A stretch of DNA of 5,332 nt from contig CAZART010000215.1 of assembly GCA_964487555.1 (NCBI GenBank), positions 1 through 5,332 on the forward strand. The letters are read 5' to 3'. Below are positions 4,244-5,332 of this stretch, in pieces (within the stretch, counting starts at the first letter, position 1; each line of letters opens with the position of its first letter). A program made the position numbers and the translations under genes. Under the pieces are notes generated by a model that had not been told where the DNA came from, did not search any database, and saw nothing but the letters and a program-made list of their open reading frames with translations. The stretch comes from CAZART01 sp964487555. GTDB taxonomy: Bacteria; Bacteroidota; Rhodothermia; Rhodothermales; VXPQ01.

Positions 4244-5332
4244 CTATTTGATCAACAGCATTTGCCTGGTCGCTTCGAAGGAGCCCGCCTGCATTCGATA
4301 CAGATACACGCCGCTCGCTAACGCCTCAGGCGCAAAGGACACCTCGTGGCGCCCTGCTGCTTGGGATTCGTCTACCAGGACGACGACTTCACGACCGAAA
4401 ATGTCGTATACGGCTAATTTCACCTGAGCCGTCGTCGGCAATTCATAGCCGATCGTCGTCGTAGGATTGAATGGATTGGGATAGTTCTGCTCCAGGCGGA
4501 ATTGGTGCGGCACCTGCTCCTGTTCCGTCGCCACGTTCGTAATCGTGGTGAAGTGAAACGGCCCCGCGTAGACGCTCGCCCCCGCCCCGTTGACGGCCCG
4601 GACCCGCCAATAGTACGTGGTGCCACCGGCCAGGCTTCCCACCGCCAGCGAGGTTTTGGTCAGCCCCGTCGTATCGATCAGCGTGGGGGAGAATTCCTCC
4701 GCTCGAGCGAGCTGCAGATCGTAGGTCGCGGCGCCAGGGACGCCGTGCCAGATGAGCGTCACGTCCAACGGCACATCATCGCTGCCATCGGCAGGTTCGG
4801 TTAAAGCGGGCACGTTCGGGGGTCCGGCAACGACCGTGATGGTGAATCGCTGCTCGGTTATCGCATCGCCGTCGGTGGCCCGGAGCACGACGTCGTGATC
4901 CCCGACGTCGGCATTCGTTGGAGTGCCTTGAAGCAAGGCGGTACCGTCGCGGTTTTCCTGAAAGGAGAGCCAATCCGGAATCGTGGCTGCGTCGAGCGTC
5001 AGAGCGTCGCCGTCTACGTCGGCGGCCTCGGCCACGTAGATGTACTCCCCGCCTGCGGCCGCTCCGGCCGGCGGATTGCTCGTAAACAGAGGAGCATCAT
5101 TGACGGGGATGACGGTCACCGTCACCATAGCCGTCGCACTTCCTCCCTGCGCGTTCGTCGCCGTGTAGGTAAACCGATCCTCTCCGTTAATGTCCGGATT
5201 GGGTGTATAGATGAGCTGATCGTTCGCCACTTGCTCAACCGTGCCGCTGTCCGGCTGTGTTACATTCGTGATCGTGAGAGCTTCTCCGGCAGGATCGGTA
5301 TCGTTGTCGAGTGGCCGGAAGGTCACGGCCGC
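4244..5332 (-). CDS. modular surface/secreted protein with T9SS sorting domain, C-terminal part (partial)
   Basis: The frame enters from the right window edge and gives the last 362 residues; the start is outside. Residues 1-81 are a bacterial cadherin-like module. It has the NDTDP calcium-site-like motif (10-14), a YTPNPDINGEDRFTYTA core and the VNDAP ending (77-81). Residues 82-172 resemble a putative Ig (He_PIG-type) module with IPDWLSF (118-124), GTPTNADVGDH and VVLRATDGD. Residues 174-264 are a fibronectin type III-like module with YYWRVRAVN (240-248). Residues 278-362 are the type A sorting domain: FRLEQNYPNPFNPTTTI, then VYDIFGREV (308-316), GVYLYRM (341-347) and a basic-ended LLIK. 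In known T9SS systems this domain directs export across the outer membrane and is then removed or used for anchoring. The modules suggest adhesion or display; any catalytic domain would be upstream. It is probably unrelated in function to the leftward enzyme cluster. Confidence 0.9.
   Translation of the reverse strand, partial: AAVTFRPLDNDTDPAGEALTITNVTQPDSGTVEQVANDQLIYTPNPDINGEDRFTYTATNAQGGSATAMVTVTVIPVNDAPLFTSNPPAGAAAGGEYIYVAEAADVDGDALTLDAATIPDWLSFQENRDGTALLQGTPTNADVGDHDVVLRATDGDAITEQRFTITVVAGPPNVPALTEPADGSDDVPLDVTLIWHGVPGAATYDLQLARAEEFSPTLIDTTGLTKTSLAVGSLAGGTTYYWRVRAVNGAGASVYAGPFHFTTITNVATEQEQVPHQFRLEQNYPNPFNPTTTIGYELPTTAQVKLAVYDIFGREVVVLVDESQAAGRHEVSFAPEALASGVYLYRMQAGSFEATRQMLLIK

Overview
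The window reads as chromosomal DNA from a GC-rich bacterium of the Fibrobacterota–Chlorobiota–Bacteroidota (FCB) group. A Rhodothermota-like lineage is the best guess. The main clue is the C-terminus of the rightmost protein. It carries an NYPNPFNP motif, a VYDIFGREV strand and a GVYLYRM ending, which is the type A sorting domain of the type IX secretion system (T9SS). A small secreted protein with an SVSA|QS cleavage site fits the same group. Several genes have strong AGGAGG-type Shine-Dalgarno (SD) sites. That is uncommon in Bacteroidia and Flavobacteriia and is one reason for leaning to Rhodothermota or a neighbour. The taxonomic call is inference from few genes.

Layout. Positions 1-2831 hold five genes, all on the minus strand. 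In order of transcription they are: a carboxymuconolactone decarboxylase/AhpD-like protein (2256-2831), a SnoaL-like ester cyclase-fold protein (1684-2118), a single-domain cupin (1101-1574), an SRPBCC/polyketide-cyclase-like protein (567-1046), and the N-terminal part of a SAM-dependent O-methyltransferase (1-440, running off the window). Gaps between them are 54-137 bp and most starts have their own SD. The set may be one transcript, but the spacing is loose. Folds of this kind recur around aromatic or polyketide tailoring and peroxide or small-molecule detoxification. No core biosynthetic enzyme is visible, so no pathway can be named.

Positions 2832-3790 (959 bp) contain no convincing intact gene but a lot of structure. 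There is a 13-bp palindrome upstream of the first leftward gene, a ten-pair hairpin, a relatively AT-rich island (71 of 180 bases G+C over 3241-3420) with two families of short repeats, and three successive hairpins just upstream of the only rightward gene. This divergent intergenic region is the most interesting part of the window.

Positions 3791-4078 encode a 95-residue secreted protein of unknown family on the plus strand. Converging on it from the right is the C-terminal 362 residues of a large modular surface or secreted protein (4244-5332, minus). Its modules are cadherin-like, putative Ig, fibronectin type III, then the sorting domain. No rho-independent terminator is obvious in the 165-bp convergent gap.

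No tRNA, rRNA, CRISPR array, transposase or complete mobile element was seen. No confidently novel system can be claimed. The best leads are the structured leader of the small secreted gene, the repeat-rich divergent promoter region, the altered cupin motif, and a recent-looking 20-bp tandem duplication at the stop codon of the SnoaL-like gene.
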